Notes under the pieces: model-generated
What the model was told of the DNA's origin: nothing
The model's database searches: none
What the model saw: only the letters and a program-made list of their open reading frames with translations
NCBI RefSeq assembly: GCF_030287445.1
Contig: NZ_JASVWB010000002.1
Span: 7,254,001 to 7,318,000 of the forward strand
DNA length: 64,000 bases
Reading direction: 5' to 3'
Origin: Streptomyces sp. ALI-76-A
GTDB lineage: Bacteria > Actinomycetota > Actinomycetes > Streptomycetales > Streptomycetaceae
Shown: positions 27,571-36,366 of the stretch, piece after piece
How positions within the stretch are numbered: position 1 is the first letter of the stretch
Layout: every line of letters starts with the position of its first letter
Position numbers and translations under genes: made by a program

Positions 27571-28971
27571 TCACCGGCCGAAGGTGAACCAGTTCACGTT
27601 CACGAAGTCCGCCGGCTGGCCGCTCGTGAAGGTGAGGTACACGTCGTGGGTCCCCGTGACCGAGGCGATGTTGGCGGGGACCGTTCTCCAGGACTGCCAG
27701 CCGCCGGTGTCGCCGATCGAGAAGCTGCCGACGGGTGCGGCCGTACGGCTGTCCAGGCGGACCTCGACCAGTCCGCTGACGCTGCTCCCCGCGCCGCTCG
27801 CCACCCTGGCCACGAACTGACGCGCCGCGGTGGAGCCGAAGTCGACGCCCTTGAACAGGGCCCAGTCCCCGTTGGCGAGGGCGCCGATGTTCTGCCCGCC
27901 GCCCGTGTCGGAGGTGGTCTCGGTGATGGTGCCGGACTGGGTGTCGTACGACTCGGCCTGGAGGGTGCCGTAGGCGTCACGGTTGCCCGACGGCGGCGGA
28001 GTGGTGCCGCCCCCGCCGGACGACAGGACCTGGACGTAGTCGACGACCATCGGGATGCCGGAGCGCGTGTCGGCGTCCAGGCCGCCGCCGAACGCGTCCG
28101 GGAAGGCACCGCCCATCGCCACGTTCAGGATGATGAAGAAGCCGTGGTTCGTGGCGTTGGACCAGGTCGTCGCGTCCACCTGGTTCGCGGTGACGGTGTG
28201 GAAGGTGACGCCGTCGACGGAGAAGCGGATCGCCTCCGGGCTCGCCGAGCGGTCCCACTCCATGGTGTAGGTGTGGAAGGCGGACTGGCAGGTGCTGCCC
28301 GGACAGGTGGTGGAACCGCCGAGGCCCGTGGTCTCGTTGCAGGGGCCGCCCGGGTTGGTGCCGCAGTGCATCGTGGCCCACACGGTGTTGCGGCCCTGGA
28401 CGTTCTCCATGATGTCCAGCTCGCCGACGCTCGGCCAGTTGTGGTAGTTGCCGCGGTAGGGCGCGCCCAGCATCCAGAACGCGGGCCAGTAGCCCTCGGC
28501 GGCGGTGCCGGTGACGTTCGGCATCTGGATGCGGGCCTCCACCCGCAGTCTGCCGCCGGCCGGGGGCTGGAAGTCGGTGCGGTTGGTCTCGATGCGGCCC
28601 GACGTCCACCGGCCGGCCGCGTCGCGCAGCGGGGTGATGCGCAGGTTGCCGTTGCCGTCGAGCGAGACGTTGCTGGTGCTGTTCGTCATCGTCTCGACCT
28701 CGCCGGTGCCCCAGTTGGCGGGGCCGCCGGGATACGAAGTTCCGGTCGCGTACTGCCAGTCGGCGGTACTGACCCCGGTGCCGGCCGCGCCGGTGAAGTC
28801 GTCGAGGAAGACCTGGGACCAGCCGGCCGGGGGTGCGGGGGCGGAGGCGTTCGCGGACGGCGAGGCGACCGCGGCGGCCCCGGCCGCGAGGCCGAGCGTG
28901 CTGATGACCGCCACGAGCGCCCGCCTCAGCGGGCGTCGCCGTCTGCGGGGTGTGCCGGAGGTGTCACTCAT
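27571..28971 (-). CDS. Secreted GH16 beta-glucanase with C-terminal carbohydrate-binding module
   Basis: This 466-residue exported enzyme is probably an endo-beta-1,3-glucanase (laminarinase). Residues 1-45 form a signal peptide with an Arg-rich start and a long hydrophobic core ending in SANASA. The GH16 domain (about 50-295) carries the catalytic signature GELDIMEN near residues 181-188, whose two glutamates act as nucleophile and acid/base. After a Gly/Thr/Pro linker near 300-315, residues 320-466 resemble a CBM6-type beta-sandwich (AYGTLQAESYDTQSG, DVYLTFTSGQPADFVNVNWF). ATG 28971 has GAGAGG seven bases upstream. A 14-base palindrome upstream suggests sugar-responsive control. Confidence 0.9.
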   Translation of the reverse strand: MSDTSGTPRRRRRPLRRALVAVISTLGLAAGAAAVASPSANASAPAPPAGWSQVFLDDFTGAAGTGVSTADWQYATGTSYPGGPANWGTGEVETMTNSTSNVSLDGNGNLRITPLRDAAGRWTSGRIETNRTDFQPPAGGRLRVEARIQMPNVTGTAAEGYWPAFWMLGAPYRGNYHNWPSVGELDIMENVQGRNTVWATMHCGTNPGGPCNETTGLGGSTTCPGSTCQSAFHTYTMEWDRSASPEAIRFSVDGVTFHTVTANQVDATTWSNATNHGFFIILNVAMGGAFPDAFGGGLDADTRSGIPMVVDYVQVLSSGGGGTTPPPSGNRDAYGTLQAESYDTQSGTITETTSDTGGGQNIGALANGDWALFKGVDFGSTAARQFVARVASGAGSSVSGLVEVRLDSRTAAPVGSFSIGDTGGWQSWRTVPANIASVTGTHDVYLTFTSGQPADFVNVNWFTFGR

Positions 28972-29034
28972 GGGGGAGCCTCTCGGGTACGGGGTGGGGG
29001 CGCGGGTGCGGGGGGAACTGCTTCGAGCGCACTC

Positions 29035-29048
29035 TGAGAGCGCTCTCA
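29035..29048. promoter_or_regulatory. LacI-type palindromic operator upstream of the GH16 gene
   Basis: TGAGAGCGCTCTCA is a perfect 14-base palindrome, 64 bases before the GH16 start. It differs from the Streptomyces CebR cellobiose box (TGGGAGCGCTCCCA, recalled) at one mirrored position, so a LacI/GalR-family repressor sensing glucan oligomers is likely. Confidence 0.7.
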
Positions 29049-29204
29049 AAGTGGGCCCAATGTGCTCTCGGCCACTCCGGCCGTCAAGAGGTGTCACCGT
29101 GAAAGTCCTTACCGGGTGGGTGAGTTACCCCGATGAGCCGGGAATGTGCTCCCGGCGGCCGCCCGCCTTCCGGTCCTCCCTGTCCGAGGCTCGGGTGAGC
29201 GGCC

Positions 29205-30164
29205 TCAGCGGGCCGCCTTCCTCACCTCCACGGCGAGGTCGTTGTCGACCGTGTAGTACAGGCGCAGGGTGGCCCCGGCCGCGGTGACCGTCGGATAGAC
29301 GAACACCTCCTTGCGGTCCGCCACGTCGTCGAGCAGACGGGCGACCCGGATCAGCGCGTCCTGTGGCGCGGGCCGGACGAAGACGTCCCAGATGCCGTTC
29401 CCGGCGCCCGTCCCGGCCGCCAGCTCCGCGTGGTCGACGGTGAAGGAGAAGTCCCGCCCGTCGCTCCCCGGCCGTGGTTCCAGGGTGCGTACGGTGCCGC
29501 CGCCCCGCAGGCGCAGGTGCACGACGGCTCCCGCCAGGAGCCGGGCGCCGTGCAGGCGGACGTCGACCGTGGTCGACCGGTCGGTGACCGTGACACCGGC
29601 GGCCTCCGCGTGGGCGGGCCGCACCCAGGCCCGTACCGCGAGACAGCCGTCCTTGGTGACGTAGGGGATCCGGACGGCGAGCGGTGTCGTCCGATCGCGG
29701 AGGTGGCCGTCGACGAGGGCCCGCAGGTCGCGCGGTCCGGGGCGCAGGCGCTGCCGCCGGGATCCTCCGTCCTGGAGCAGGTACACGTCCCACCGGCCCT
29801 CCGCGAGGACGGGCCGCGGGCCCAGGACGGCACGCCGGTGCCCGTCGTCGGCGCGCTCCAGGTCCAGGACGTGGAGCGTCTTCTCGGGCTGCCCCTTCTT
29901 CGGGCGCAGCCGCAGCAGCAGCTGCGGTTCCGGCACCTGCCGGTCCTCCGCCGGAGCCGGCGGCAGGTCGAACGCGATCCGGCCGTCCGCGTCGACCGTG
30001 CAGCCGACGCGCGGGTGCGCACCGGGTGCCGGGCTCACCGCCGCACCCGCCGCGCTCACCGCTGCTCCCTCCCGGCCCACCCCTGTCCCCTCGGCGCCCG
30101 CCACTGCCCTCTCCCCGCTCACCGCTGCCCTCTCCTCGCTCGGCCCCGCTCCTGCCCCGCTCAT
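29205..30164 (-). CDS. Unknown beta-rich protein coupled to a GT4 glycosyltransferase
   Basis: This 319-residue protein is not recognised. The first 50 residues are Ala/Gly/Glu-rich low complexity. The remainder looks like repeated beta-sandwich segments: RWDVYLLQDGG and GIWDVFVRPAPQDALIRVARL are two similar WDV(Y/F) blocks, and the end is LRLYYTVDNDLAVEVRKAAR. There is no signal peptide or membrane segment. ATG 30164 overlaps the glycosyltransferase stop (ATGA), so it is the second gene of a two-gene unit. A role in cell-wall polymer or teichoic-acid-like glycosylation is possible, but only by association. Confidence 0.65.
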   Translation of the reverse strand: MSGAGAGPSEERAAVSGERAVAGAEGTGVGREGAAVSAAGAAVSPAPGAHPRVGCTVDADGRIAFDLPPAPAEDRQVPEPQLLLRLRPKKGQPEKTLHVLDLERADDGHRRAVLGPRPVLAEGRWDVYLLQDGGSRRQRLRPGPRDLRALVDGHLRDRTTPLAVRIPYVTKDGCLAVRAWVRPAHAEAAGVTVTDRSTTVDVRLHGARLLAGAVVHLRLRGGGTVRTLEPRPGSDGRDFSFTVDHAELAAGTGAGNGIWDVFVRPAPQDALIRVARLLDDVADRKEVFVYPTVTAAGATLRLYYTVDNDLAVEVRKAAR

Positions 30165-31426
30165 CGCTGTCCCTTCCGTACGACGCGCAGTGCGCCGCTC
30201 GCCGCGGTGTACGCGGCGTCGCGGGCGGCGAAACCCTGGCCGACCAGGATCCGGCGCACCCCCGCGCGCTCCCGCGCGCTCGCTCCGCCCGCCCGGCGCG
30301 CCGCCACCGCGTCGGCGAGCAGCCGCTCGGCCTGCGCGACCACGGGGCCGGGGGCGAACCGCCGCGCGTTCTCCAGGGCCGCGCGTCCCATCCGGCGGCG
30401 CCGCTCGTCGTCACGGACCAGGTCCAGCAGGGCGGCGCCCAGCGCGGCGCGGTCCCCGACCGGTACGAGCCGGCCGTCGACGCCGTCCTCGATGATCTCG
30501 GCGGGGCCGTAGGGACAGTCGGTGCTGACCACCGGCAGGCCGCAGCGCATCGCCTCCACGATCGTCATACCGAACGGCTCGAAGTTGGAGGCCGCGGCAC
30601 CGATGGAGCCCTTGACCCACTCCGCCTCCATGGGGGCCGCCGCGCCCATCAGGAACACGTTGTCCCACAGCCGCAGGTCCGCGATGAGCCTGCGCAGCCG
30701 GTCGTGCTCCTCCCCCTTGCCGTAGACGCGCAGCTGCCAGTCGGGGTGTGCGGCGGCGACATCGGCGAAGGCCTCGATCAGCAGGTCGTAGCGCTTGACC
30801 GGGACCAGCCGGCCGGCCGCGACGACCACCTTCGCGCTGCCGTCCGCGGCCGGCAGCACGGGATCCGGCACGCTGTTCGGGAGCGCCTCCACCCGGACGC
30901 CGGGCAGCAGCGTCTTGCGCCGGTAGGCGGCGGCGTCCGCCTCGGTCACCGTGGTGAGCGCGTCGAGCCGGCGGTAGGCCCGGCGCAGCGCGGTGCGCAG
31001 CCGCGGCGGATGGTTGTCGAGGGTGAGGTGCTCCTGCCCGACCCGGGCGACATGCCGGGGGGCCTGGAGCGCGAGATGCACGTTCAGTCCCGGCCGGGTG
31101 CCGATCACCACGTCGGCGTCGACGGTGGCGAGGTGCTCGCCGATCCGCTGGTCGGTCAGTTCGCTGTACTGCCCGTACCGGTACTCGGCGCGGGGGAACA
31201 CCTTCGCCGGTATCAGGTGTGACGGGTGTTCCTTCTCCTGCCTGAGGTCCACCAGCGGTCGCAGCGACACCCTCGGGTCCAGCGTGAAGTTGGGGTCCTC
31301 GCGGTGCCGCAGCACGGAGACGATCTCCACCTCGTGCCGCTCGGCCAGCGCCTGGGCCAGGTTGAAGGTGGTGGTGATCGTGCCGCCGATGCCGTAGGCG
31401 TTGTGGAGCAGGAAGGAGATCTTCAT
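30161..31426 (-). CDS. GT4-family glycosyltransferase (poly-glycerolphosphate glucosyltransferase-like)
   Basis: This 421-residue GT-B enzyme starts MKISFLLHNAYGIGGTITTTFNLA, a glycine-rich acceptor-side loop. The donor side has VVVAAGRLVPVKRYDLLIEAFA (about 215-236) and SNFEPFGMTIVEAMRCGLPVVSTDC, with the two glutamates of retaining GT4 enzymes. ATG 31426 has no obvious ribosome site, so expression may be low or leaderless. It is coupled to the unknown 29205-30164 gene. I judge it similar to enzymes that decorate wall polymers, but the acceptor is not proven. Confidence 0.82.
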   Translation of the reverse strand: MKISFLLHNAYGIGGTITTTFNLAQALAERHEVEIVSVLRHREDPNFTLDPRVSLRPLVDLRQEKEHPSHLIPAKVFPRAEYRYGQYSELTDQRIGEHLATVDADVVIGTRPGLNVHLALQAPRHVARVGQEHLTLDNHPPRLRTALRRAYRRLDALTTVTEADAAAYRRKTLLPGVRVEALPNSVPDPVLPAADGSAKVVVAAGRLVPVKRYDLLIEAFADVAAAHPDWQLRVYGKGEEHDRLRRLIADLRLWDNVFLMGAAAPMEAEWVKGSIGAAASNFEPFGMTIVEAMRCGLPVVSTDCPYGPAEIIEDGVDGRLVPVGDRAALGAALLDLVRDDERRRRMGRAALENARRFAPGPVVAQAERLLADAVAARRAGGASARERAGVRRILVGQGFAARDAAYTAASGALRVVRKGQR

Positions 31427-31528
31427 GAGGGAGTAGACGGCGCCGACTCCGCCCCGGTTGTGGGGTGTTACCAGTTCGTAGCGATCAACGGTCCGGCAGG
31501 CGACGGGCGGACGGCGAACGAGGGGGCC

Positions 31529-32356
31529 TCACCGCTCTCCCCGGGCCCCGGCCCCGCGGGACCCGCCACCGGCCCGGCTCTCCTCCGGCTGCCACCCCAG
31601 GGCCCGGGAGATCCCGCGCGCCGCGAGCCGCACCGCCGGGATCAGCACCGGCACCTGGGCGCCGGCCTGGGGCACCACGACCGACACCGCCGCGACCAGC
31701 GTGCCGTCCGGTCCACGCACCGGCGCGGCCACCGACAGCGCGTCCTCGGTGACCTGACGGTCGCTCACCGCCACGCCCGCGCGCCGCACTTCGGCCAGCA
31801 CCCGGCGCAGCCGTCCCGCGTCGGTGAGGGTGTACGGGGTGAGGGAGGCGAGCGGACCCGCGCAGTACTCCTCCTGGAGTTCCGTGCCGCCGTACGCCAG
31901 CAGCACCAGCCCCACGCCGGTGACGTGCAGCGGCCAGCGCGCCCCGACCCGGATGTGCACACCGACCGCCGAACGCCCCGAGATCCACTCGATGTAGACG
32001 ACCTCCGACCCGTCGCGGACCGCCAACTGCACGTTCTCGTGCGTGGCTTCGTACAGGTCCTCCAGGTAGGGCAGCGCGGCCTGCCGCAGGGCCAGCCCGC
32101 GCGGGGCGAGGGCCGCCACCTCCCACAGTCGCAGTCCGACGTGGTAGACGCCGTCCTCGTCCCGCTCCAGGGCGCCCCACTCGGTGAGGGCGCCGACGAG
32201 CCGGTGCGTGGTGGTCAGGGTCAGCCCGGCGCGGCGGCTGATGTCGGTCAGGCACAGCGCCGGGTGGTCGTGGTCGAACGCGGCGAGGACGGCCAGCAGC
32301 CGGTCGGGCGCGGAGCGCACCGCCTGTGACAGGCCCGCGTCGGTGGATATCGGCAT
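31529..32356 (-). CDS. IclR-family transcriptional regulator
   Basis: This 275-residue regulator has an N-terminal winged helix (LLAVLAAFDHDHPALCLTDISRRAGLTLTTTHRLVGAL) and the IclR effector domain (NVQLAVRDGSEVVYIEWISG, then VGLVLLAYG). The C-terminal 25 residues are Gly/Arg-rich and probably disordered. It lies four bases after the MarR gene on the same strand, forming a two-regulator unit divergent from the CoA-linked catabolic genes. IclR proteins often sense aromatic or small organic acids, in keeping with the neighbours. Confidence 0.88.
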   Translation of the reverse strand: MPISTDAGLSQAVRSAPDRLLAVLAAFDHDHPALCLTDISRRAGLTLTTTHRLVGALTEWGALERDEDGVYHVGLRLWEVAALAPRGLALRQAALPYLEDLYEATHENVQLAVRDGSEVVYIEWISGRSAVGVHIRVGARWPLHVTGVGLVLLAYGGTELQEEYCAGPLASLTPYTLTDAGRLRRVLAEVRRAGVAVSDRQVTEDALSVAAPVRGPDGTLVAAVSVVVPQAGAQVPVLIPAVRLAARGISRALGWQPEESRAGGGSRGAGARGER

Positions 32357-32360
32357 GGCG

Positions 32361-32786
32361 TCACCCCAGCCCGGTCTCGGCGACCCTGAGCAGCAGCGAG
32401 TGGAGCACGTCGCGTTCGGCCGGATCCAGGGGCCGCAGGAGTTCGTTGGTGACCCGCAGCCCGGCCTCGTCCGTGTCGCGGAGGAAGGCGCGGCCGTCCG
32501 CGGTCAGCACGACGATACGGCTGCGCCGGTCGTCGGGGGAGGGGCGGCGCTCGGCGAAGCCCAGCTTCTCCAGGTCGTCGACCAGGCCGACGATCGCACT
32601 GGGGTCGTAGCCGAGGGACGTGCTCAGTTCGCGCTGGAGCGCGCCCTCGGACGTGGTGAGGAGACGCAGCAGCGCGTAGTGGCGCAGACGCAGGCCGGAC
32701 TCCTGGAGGAAACCGTTGAACAGCTGCCCCGAGCGCAGCCCGAGCCGGTACAGCAGATAGCCGGTGTCCGCGTGCAGCCCGCGCAT
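32361..32786 (-). CDS. MarR-family transcriptional regulator
   Basis: This 141-residue MarR protein has a winged helix-turn-helix over about residues 40-110 (HYALLRLLTTSEGALQRELSTSLGYDPSAIVGLVDDLEKLG, then RRPSPDDRRSRIVVLTADG as the wing). The frame stays open to 32954, but ATG 32786 has GAGGAG six bases upstream, and the longer form would start within a palindrome that is probably its own operator. It is divergent from the dehydrogenase gene at 33018 and co-transcribed with the IclR gene. It likely represses both directions and responds to a carboxylic or CoA-linked ligand. Confidence 0.85.
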   Translation of the reverse strand: MRGLHADTGYLLYRLGLRSGQLFNGFLQESGLRLRHYALLRLLTTSEGALQRELSTSLGYDPSAIVGLVDDLEKLGFAERRPSPDDRRSRIVVLTADGRAFLRDTDEAGLRVTNELLRPLDPAERDVLHSLLLRVAETGLG

Positions 32787-32935
32787 CCACGGCTCCTCGG
32801 CGTCGACGGGGGCGGGGCCCACGGCGGTGTGTGCTGCGTGCTGCTGGCCGGCGATGGCGGACTCCCTGGGCCGGGCCCCGGACAGGGGCGGTTCGTGCGT
32901 ACGGCACCCAGCATGACGCACGGATGGGACCGCAA

Positions 32936-32957
32936 CAACTATTGACGTCAACAATTA
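32936..32957. promoter_or_regulatory. MarR-type palindromic operator
   Basis: The core TTGACGTCAA (32943-32952) is a perfect ten-base palindrome inside near-symmetric AT-rich arms (AACTA on the left, CAATT on the right). It lies midway between the marR and dehydrogenase starts. TTGAC-like palindromes are typical of MarR-family sites. Confidence 0.6.
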
Positions 32958-33017
32958 TTGCTCTTAGCTTCGATCTCGTAGCCGCATCACCCGTGTCTGT
33001 TGTGAAGGGACCCGCCC

Positions 33018-33935
33018 GTGCCCAGCATCGATCTCACCGGCAAGGCCGCCGTCGTCACCGGCAGTGGCCGGGGCCTCGGCCTCGCCTACGCGCACGCCCT
33101 GGCCGCCCACGGCGCCTCCGTGGTCGTCAACGACATCGACGAGGCCGTGGCCGAGCAGGCCGTGAAGTCCATCACCGCGGCGGGCGGCACCGCCGTCGCC
33201 GAGGTGGTCCCGGTCGGCACGTCCGAGGCCGCCGACCGGCTCGTCGGCCGGGCCGTCGAGGAGTTCGGGCGGCTCGACATCCTGGTCACCAACGCGGGCA
33301 TCCTGCGCGACAAGGTGCTGTGGAAGATGACCGACGAGGACTTCGACGCGGTGATCGCCACCCACCTGAAGGGCACCTTCACCTGCGCCCGCGCCGCCGC
33401 CGTCCGGATGCGCGCGCAGGGCGACGGCGGCAGCCTGATCCTGGTCGGCTCGCCGGCCGGGCAGCGTGGCAACTTCGGGCAGACCAACTACGCCGCCGCC
33501 AAGGCCGGCATCGCGGCCATGGCCCGCACCTGGTCGATGGAACTGGGCCGCGCGAACATCACGGTCAACGCGATCGTGCCGGTCGCCGCCACCGCGATGA
33601 CCGAGACCATCCCCTCCTTCGCCCCGTACGTCGAGGCCATGAAGAACGGCGAGCCGCTCCCGGACTTCCTCCGCAAGCGGGAGGGCTTCGGCAGCCCCGA
33701 GGACTGCGCGGCACTCGTCGCCTTCCTCGCCTCCGACGCCGCGCGCGGCGTCACCGGCCAGGCCATCGGCATCGGCGGCGACAAAGTGGCACTCTGGTCG
33801 CATCCGCAGGAGGTCAGCGTGGCCTACGCCGACGGCGGCTGGACCCCCGAGACCCTGGCCACCGCCTGGCCCACCTCGGTCGGTGCCGAACTCCAGACGG
33901 TCGGTATCCCGGCGCCCGACTTCCCGGAGGCGTGA
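33018..33935 (+). CDS. Short-chain dehydrogenase, 3-hydroxyacyl-CoA dehydrogenase-like
   Basis: This 305-residue SDR has the cofactor loop TGSGRGLG (about 14-21), D38-I-D after the second strand (NAD type), NAG in the fourth strand, and catalytic Y158-x3-K162 (YAAAK). It resembles the dehydrogenase part of multifunctional beta-oxidation enzymes, fitting a MaoC hydratase three genes on. GTG 33018 has AAGGGA upstream. It is the first gene of a run in which the amidohydrolase start overlaps its stop (TGATG). The probable role is oxidation of a hydroxyacyl-CoA or related alcohol. Confidence 0.85.
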   Translation: MPSIDLTGKAAVVTGSGRGLGLAYAHALAAHGASVVVNDIDEAVAEQAVKSITAAGGTAVAEVVPVGTSEAADRLVGRAVEEFGRLDILVTNAGILRDKVLWKMTDEDFDAVIATHLKGTFTCARAAAVRMRAQGDGGSLILVGSPAGQRGNFGQTNYAAAKAGIAAMARTWSMELGRANITVNAIVPVAATAMTETIPSFAPYVEAMKNGEPLPDFLRKREGFGSPEDCAALVAFLASDAARGVTGQAIGIGGDKVALWSHPQEVSVAYADGGWTPETLATAWPTSVGAELQTVGIPAPDFPEA

Positions 33936-34822
33936 TGGCACCCACCATGAACGTCGACGACCTGGTCGCCATCGACGTCCACACCCACGCGGAGGTGTCC
34001 TCCAAGGGCCACTCCTCCCTGGACGACGACCTGCACGACGCCTCCTCCGCCTACTTCAAGGTCGAGGGCAAGCGGAAGCCGACCCTGGAGGAGACGGCCG
34101 CGTACTACCGGGAGCGGAGGATGGCCGCCGTGATCTTCACGGTGGACGCGGAGTCCGCGACCGGCACCGCCCCCGTCCCCAACGAGGAGGTCGCCGAGGC
34201 GGCGGCCGCCAACGCGGACGTCCTCATCCCCTTCGCCTCCATCGACCCCTTCCGGGGCAGGGCGGGGGTCAGGCGGGCCCGCCGCCTGGTCGAGGAGTAC
34301 GGGGTGAAGGGTTTCAAGTTCCACCCCAGCATCCAGGGCTTCTTCCCTAACGACCGCGCGGTGGCCTACGGCCTCTACGAGGTGATCGAGGAGACCGGCA
34401 CCATCGCCCTCTTCCACACCGGCCAGACCGGCATCGGTGCCGGGGTGCCCGGCGGGGGCGGGATCCGGCTCAAGTACTCGAACCCGCTGCACGTGGACGA
34501 CGTGGCCGCCGACTTCCCGCACCTGAAGATCATCCTGGCCCATCCGTCGTTCCCCTGGCAGGACGAGGCCCTGGCCGTCGCCACGCACAAGCCGGGCGTG
34601 CACATCGACCTGTCCGGCTGGTCGCCGAAGTACTTCCCGCCGCAGCTGGTGCAGTACGCCAACACGCTGCTCAAGGACAAGGTCCTCTTCGGTTCGGACT
34701 TCCCCGTCCTCACCCCGGACCGCTGGCTCGCGGACTTCGCCAAGCTGTCGATCAAGGACGAGGTCAGGCCGAAGATCCTCAAGGAGAACGCCGCCCGCCT
34801 GCTCGGGCTGACGAAGTCGTAA
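33935..34822 (+). CDS. Amidohydrolase family 2 (ACMSD-like) hydrolase or decarboxylase
   Basis: This 295-residue metal-dependent TIM-barrel protein has the N-terminal metal motif DVHTH at about residues 14-18, a central FKFHPS, then LAHPSFPW and the C-terminal FGSDFP, whose Asp is the usual proton relay. Family 2 amidohydrolases include aminocarboxymuconate and hydroxybenzoate decarboxylases and ring hydrolases. ATG 33935 overlaps the dehydrogenase stop. Between an SDR and an acyl-CoA ligase, it could trim or open a cyclic acid; the substrate is not identifiable. Confidence 0.82.
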   Translation: MAPTMNVDDLVAIDVHTHAEVSSKGHSSLDDDLHDASSAYFKVEGKRKPTLEETAAYYRERRMAAVIFTVDAESATGTAPVPNEEVAEAAAANADVLIPFASIDPFRGRAGVRRARRLVEEYGVKGFKFHPSIQGFFPNDRAVAYGLYEVIEETGTIALFHTGQTGIGAGVPGGGGIRLKYSNPLHVDDVAADFPHLKIILAHPSFPWQDEALAVATHKPGVHIDLSGWSPKYFPPQLVQYANTLLKDKVLFGSDFPVLTPDRWLADFAKLSIKDEVRPKILKENAARLLGLTKS

Positions 34823-34832
34823 GGGGTACCGG

Positions 34833-36338
34833 ATGCGCAACGAGGGACTGGGGTCGTGGCCCGCACGCCGAGCCCGCAAGACCCCGCACCGCACCGCCCT
34901 GATCCACGGCGGGACCAGCCGCACGTACGCCGAGCTGTACGACCGCACCACCCGGCTCGCGCACGCCCTGCGCGCCCGGGGCGTGCGGCGCGGCGACCGG
35001 ATCGCCTATCTCGGCCCCAACCACCCCTCCTACCTGGAGACGCTGTTCGCGGCGGGCACCCTCGGCGCCGTCTTCGTCCCCCTGAACACCCGCCTGGCCG
35101 GCCCGGAGATCGCCTACCAGCTGGCCGACTCCGGAGCCAGGGCCCTCGTCTACGGCCCCTCCTTCCAGGGCCTGGTCGCCGGGCTGCCCGGCACCACGGA
35201 CGTACGCGTCTACCTGGAGGCCGGGGCCGAGTACGAGGAGGCCCTCGCCGAGGCCGCCGCCGACCCCGTCGACGAGCCGGTCGCCCCTGACGACACCTGC
35301 ATCATCATGTACACCTCGGGCACGACCGGCCGGCCCAAGGGAGCGATGCTCACCCACGGCAACCTCACCTGGAACGCGATCAACGTCCTCGTCGACACCG
35401 ACCTGATCGCCGACGAACGCGCCCTGGTCTCCGCCCCGTTGTTCCACACCGCCGGCCTGAACATGCTCACCCTGCCGGTCCTCCTCAAGGGCGGCACCTG
35501 CGTCCTGGTCGAGGCCTTCGACCCGGAGGCCACCCTCGACCTGGTGGCACGGCACCGGATCACCTTCATGTTCGGGGTGCCGACGATGTTCGACCAGGTG
35601 GCCCGGCATCCGCGCTTCAAGGACGCCGACCTGTCGTCACTGCGGATCCTCACCTGCGGCGGCTCGCCGGTGCCGAGCCCGCTGATCGCCGCGTACCAGG
35701 AGCGCGGTCTGACCTTCCTCCAGGGCTACGGCATGACGGAGGCGGCCCCCGGGACGCTGTTCCTGGACGCCGAACACGCCGTGACCAAGGCGGGGTCGGC
35801 CGGAGTGCCGCACTTCTTCAGCGACGTACGGGTGGTGCGGCCCGACCTCGCTCCGGCCGCGCCCGGCGAGACCGGCGAGATCGTGGTGCGCGGGCCGCAC
35901 GTGATGCCCGGCTACTGGGGCCTGCCCGAGGAGACGGCCGCCGCCTTCGCCGACGGCTGGTTCCGCAGCGGGGACGCGGCCCGGACCGACGAGGACGGCT
36001 ACGTCTTCATCGTCGACCGCATCAAGGACATGATCATCTCCGGTGGGGAGAACGTCTACCCCGCCGAGATCGAGGACCTGCTCCTGACCCACCCGGACAT
36101 CGTCGAGTGCGCGGTCATCGGCGTGCCCGACGACAAGTGGGGCGAGGTGCCGCGCGCGGTCGTCGTGCCGCGCGCGGGCGCTTCGCCGGACCCCGACGAG
36201 GTACTGGCCTCGCTCGCCGGACGTCTCGCCAAGTACAAGATCCCCAAGTCGGTCGTCATCGCGGACGAACTCCCGCGCACCGCCTCCGGGAAGCTCCTCA
36301 AGGCCCGGGTGCGCAAGCGCTTCGGCGCCGTCTCCTGA
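34833..36338 (+). CDS. Acyl-CoA synthetase (AMP-forming, FadD/ANL superfamily)
   Basis: This 501-residue ligase activates a carboxylic acid to its CoA thioester. Core motifs are MYTSGTTGRPKGAML near residues 155-170, QGYGMTEAAPG, WFRSGDAARTDEDGYVFIVDRIKDM, then SGGENVYPAEIE, and a C-terminal lysine in TASGKLLK. It starts ten bases after the amidohydrolase stop. Chain length cannot be read off, but the cluster suggests a short or cyclic acid rather than a long fatty acid. It should act before the hydratase and dehydrogenase. Confidence 0.92.
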   Translation: MRNEGLGSWPARRARKTPHRTALIHGGTSRTYAELYDRTTRLAHALRARGVRRGDRIAYLGPNHPSYLETLFAAGTLGAVFVPLNTRLAGPEIAYQLADSGARALVYGPSFQGLVAGLPGTTDVRVYLEAGAEYEEALAEAAADPVDEPVAPDDTCIIMYTSGTTGRPKGAMLTHGNLTWNAINVLVDTDLIADERALVSAPLFHTAGLNMLTLPVLLKGGTCVLVEAFDPEATLDLVARHRITFMFGVPTMFDQVARHPRFKDADLSSLRILTCGGSPVPSPLIAAYQERGLTFLQGYGMTEAAPGTLFLDAEHAVTKAGSAGVPHFFSDVRVVRPDLAPAAPGETGEIVVRGPHVMPGYWGLPEETAAAFADGWFRSGDAARTDEDGYVFIVDRIKDMIISGGENVYPAEIEDLLLTHPDIVECAVIGVPDDKWGEVPRAVVVPRAGASPDPDEVLASLAGRLAKYKIPKSVVIADELPRTASGKLLKARVRKRFGAVS

Positions 36339-36366
36339 CTCCCACCTCTCACCTAAGGACAGCCAC

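Noticed and set aside
32787..32954. Longer N-terminus for the MarR protein
   Set aside because: It would place the start inside the palindromic operator; ATG 32786 has a well-spaced GAGGAG.
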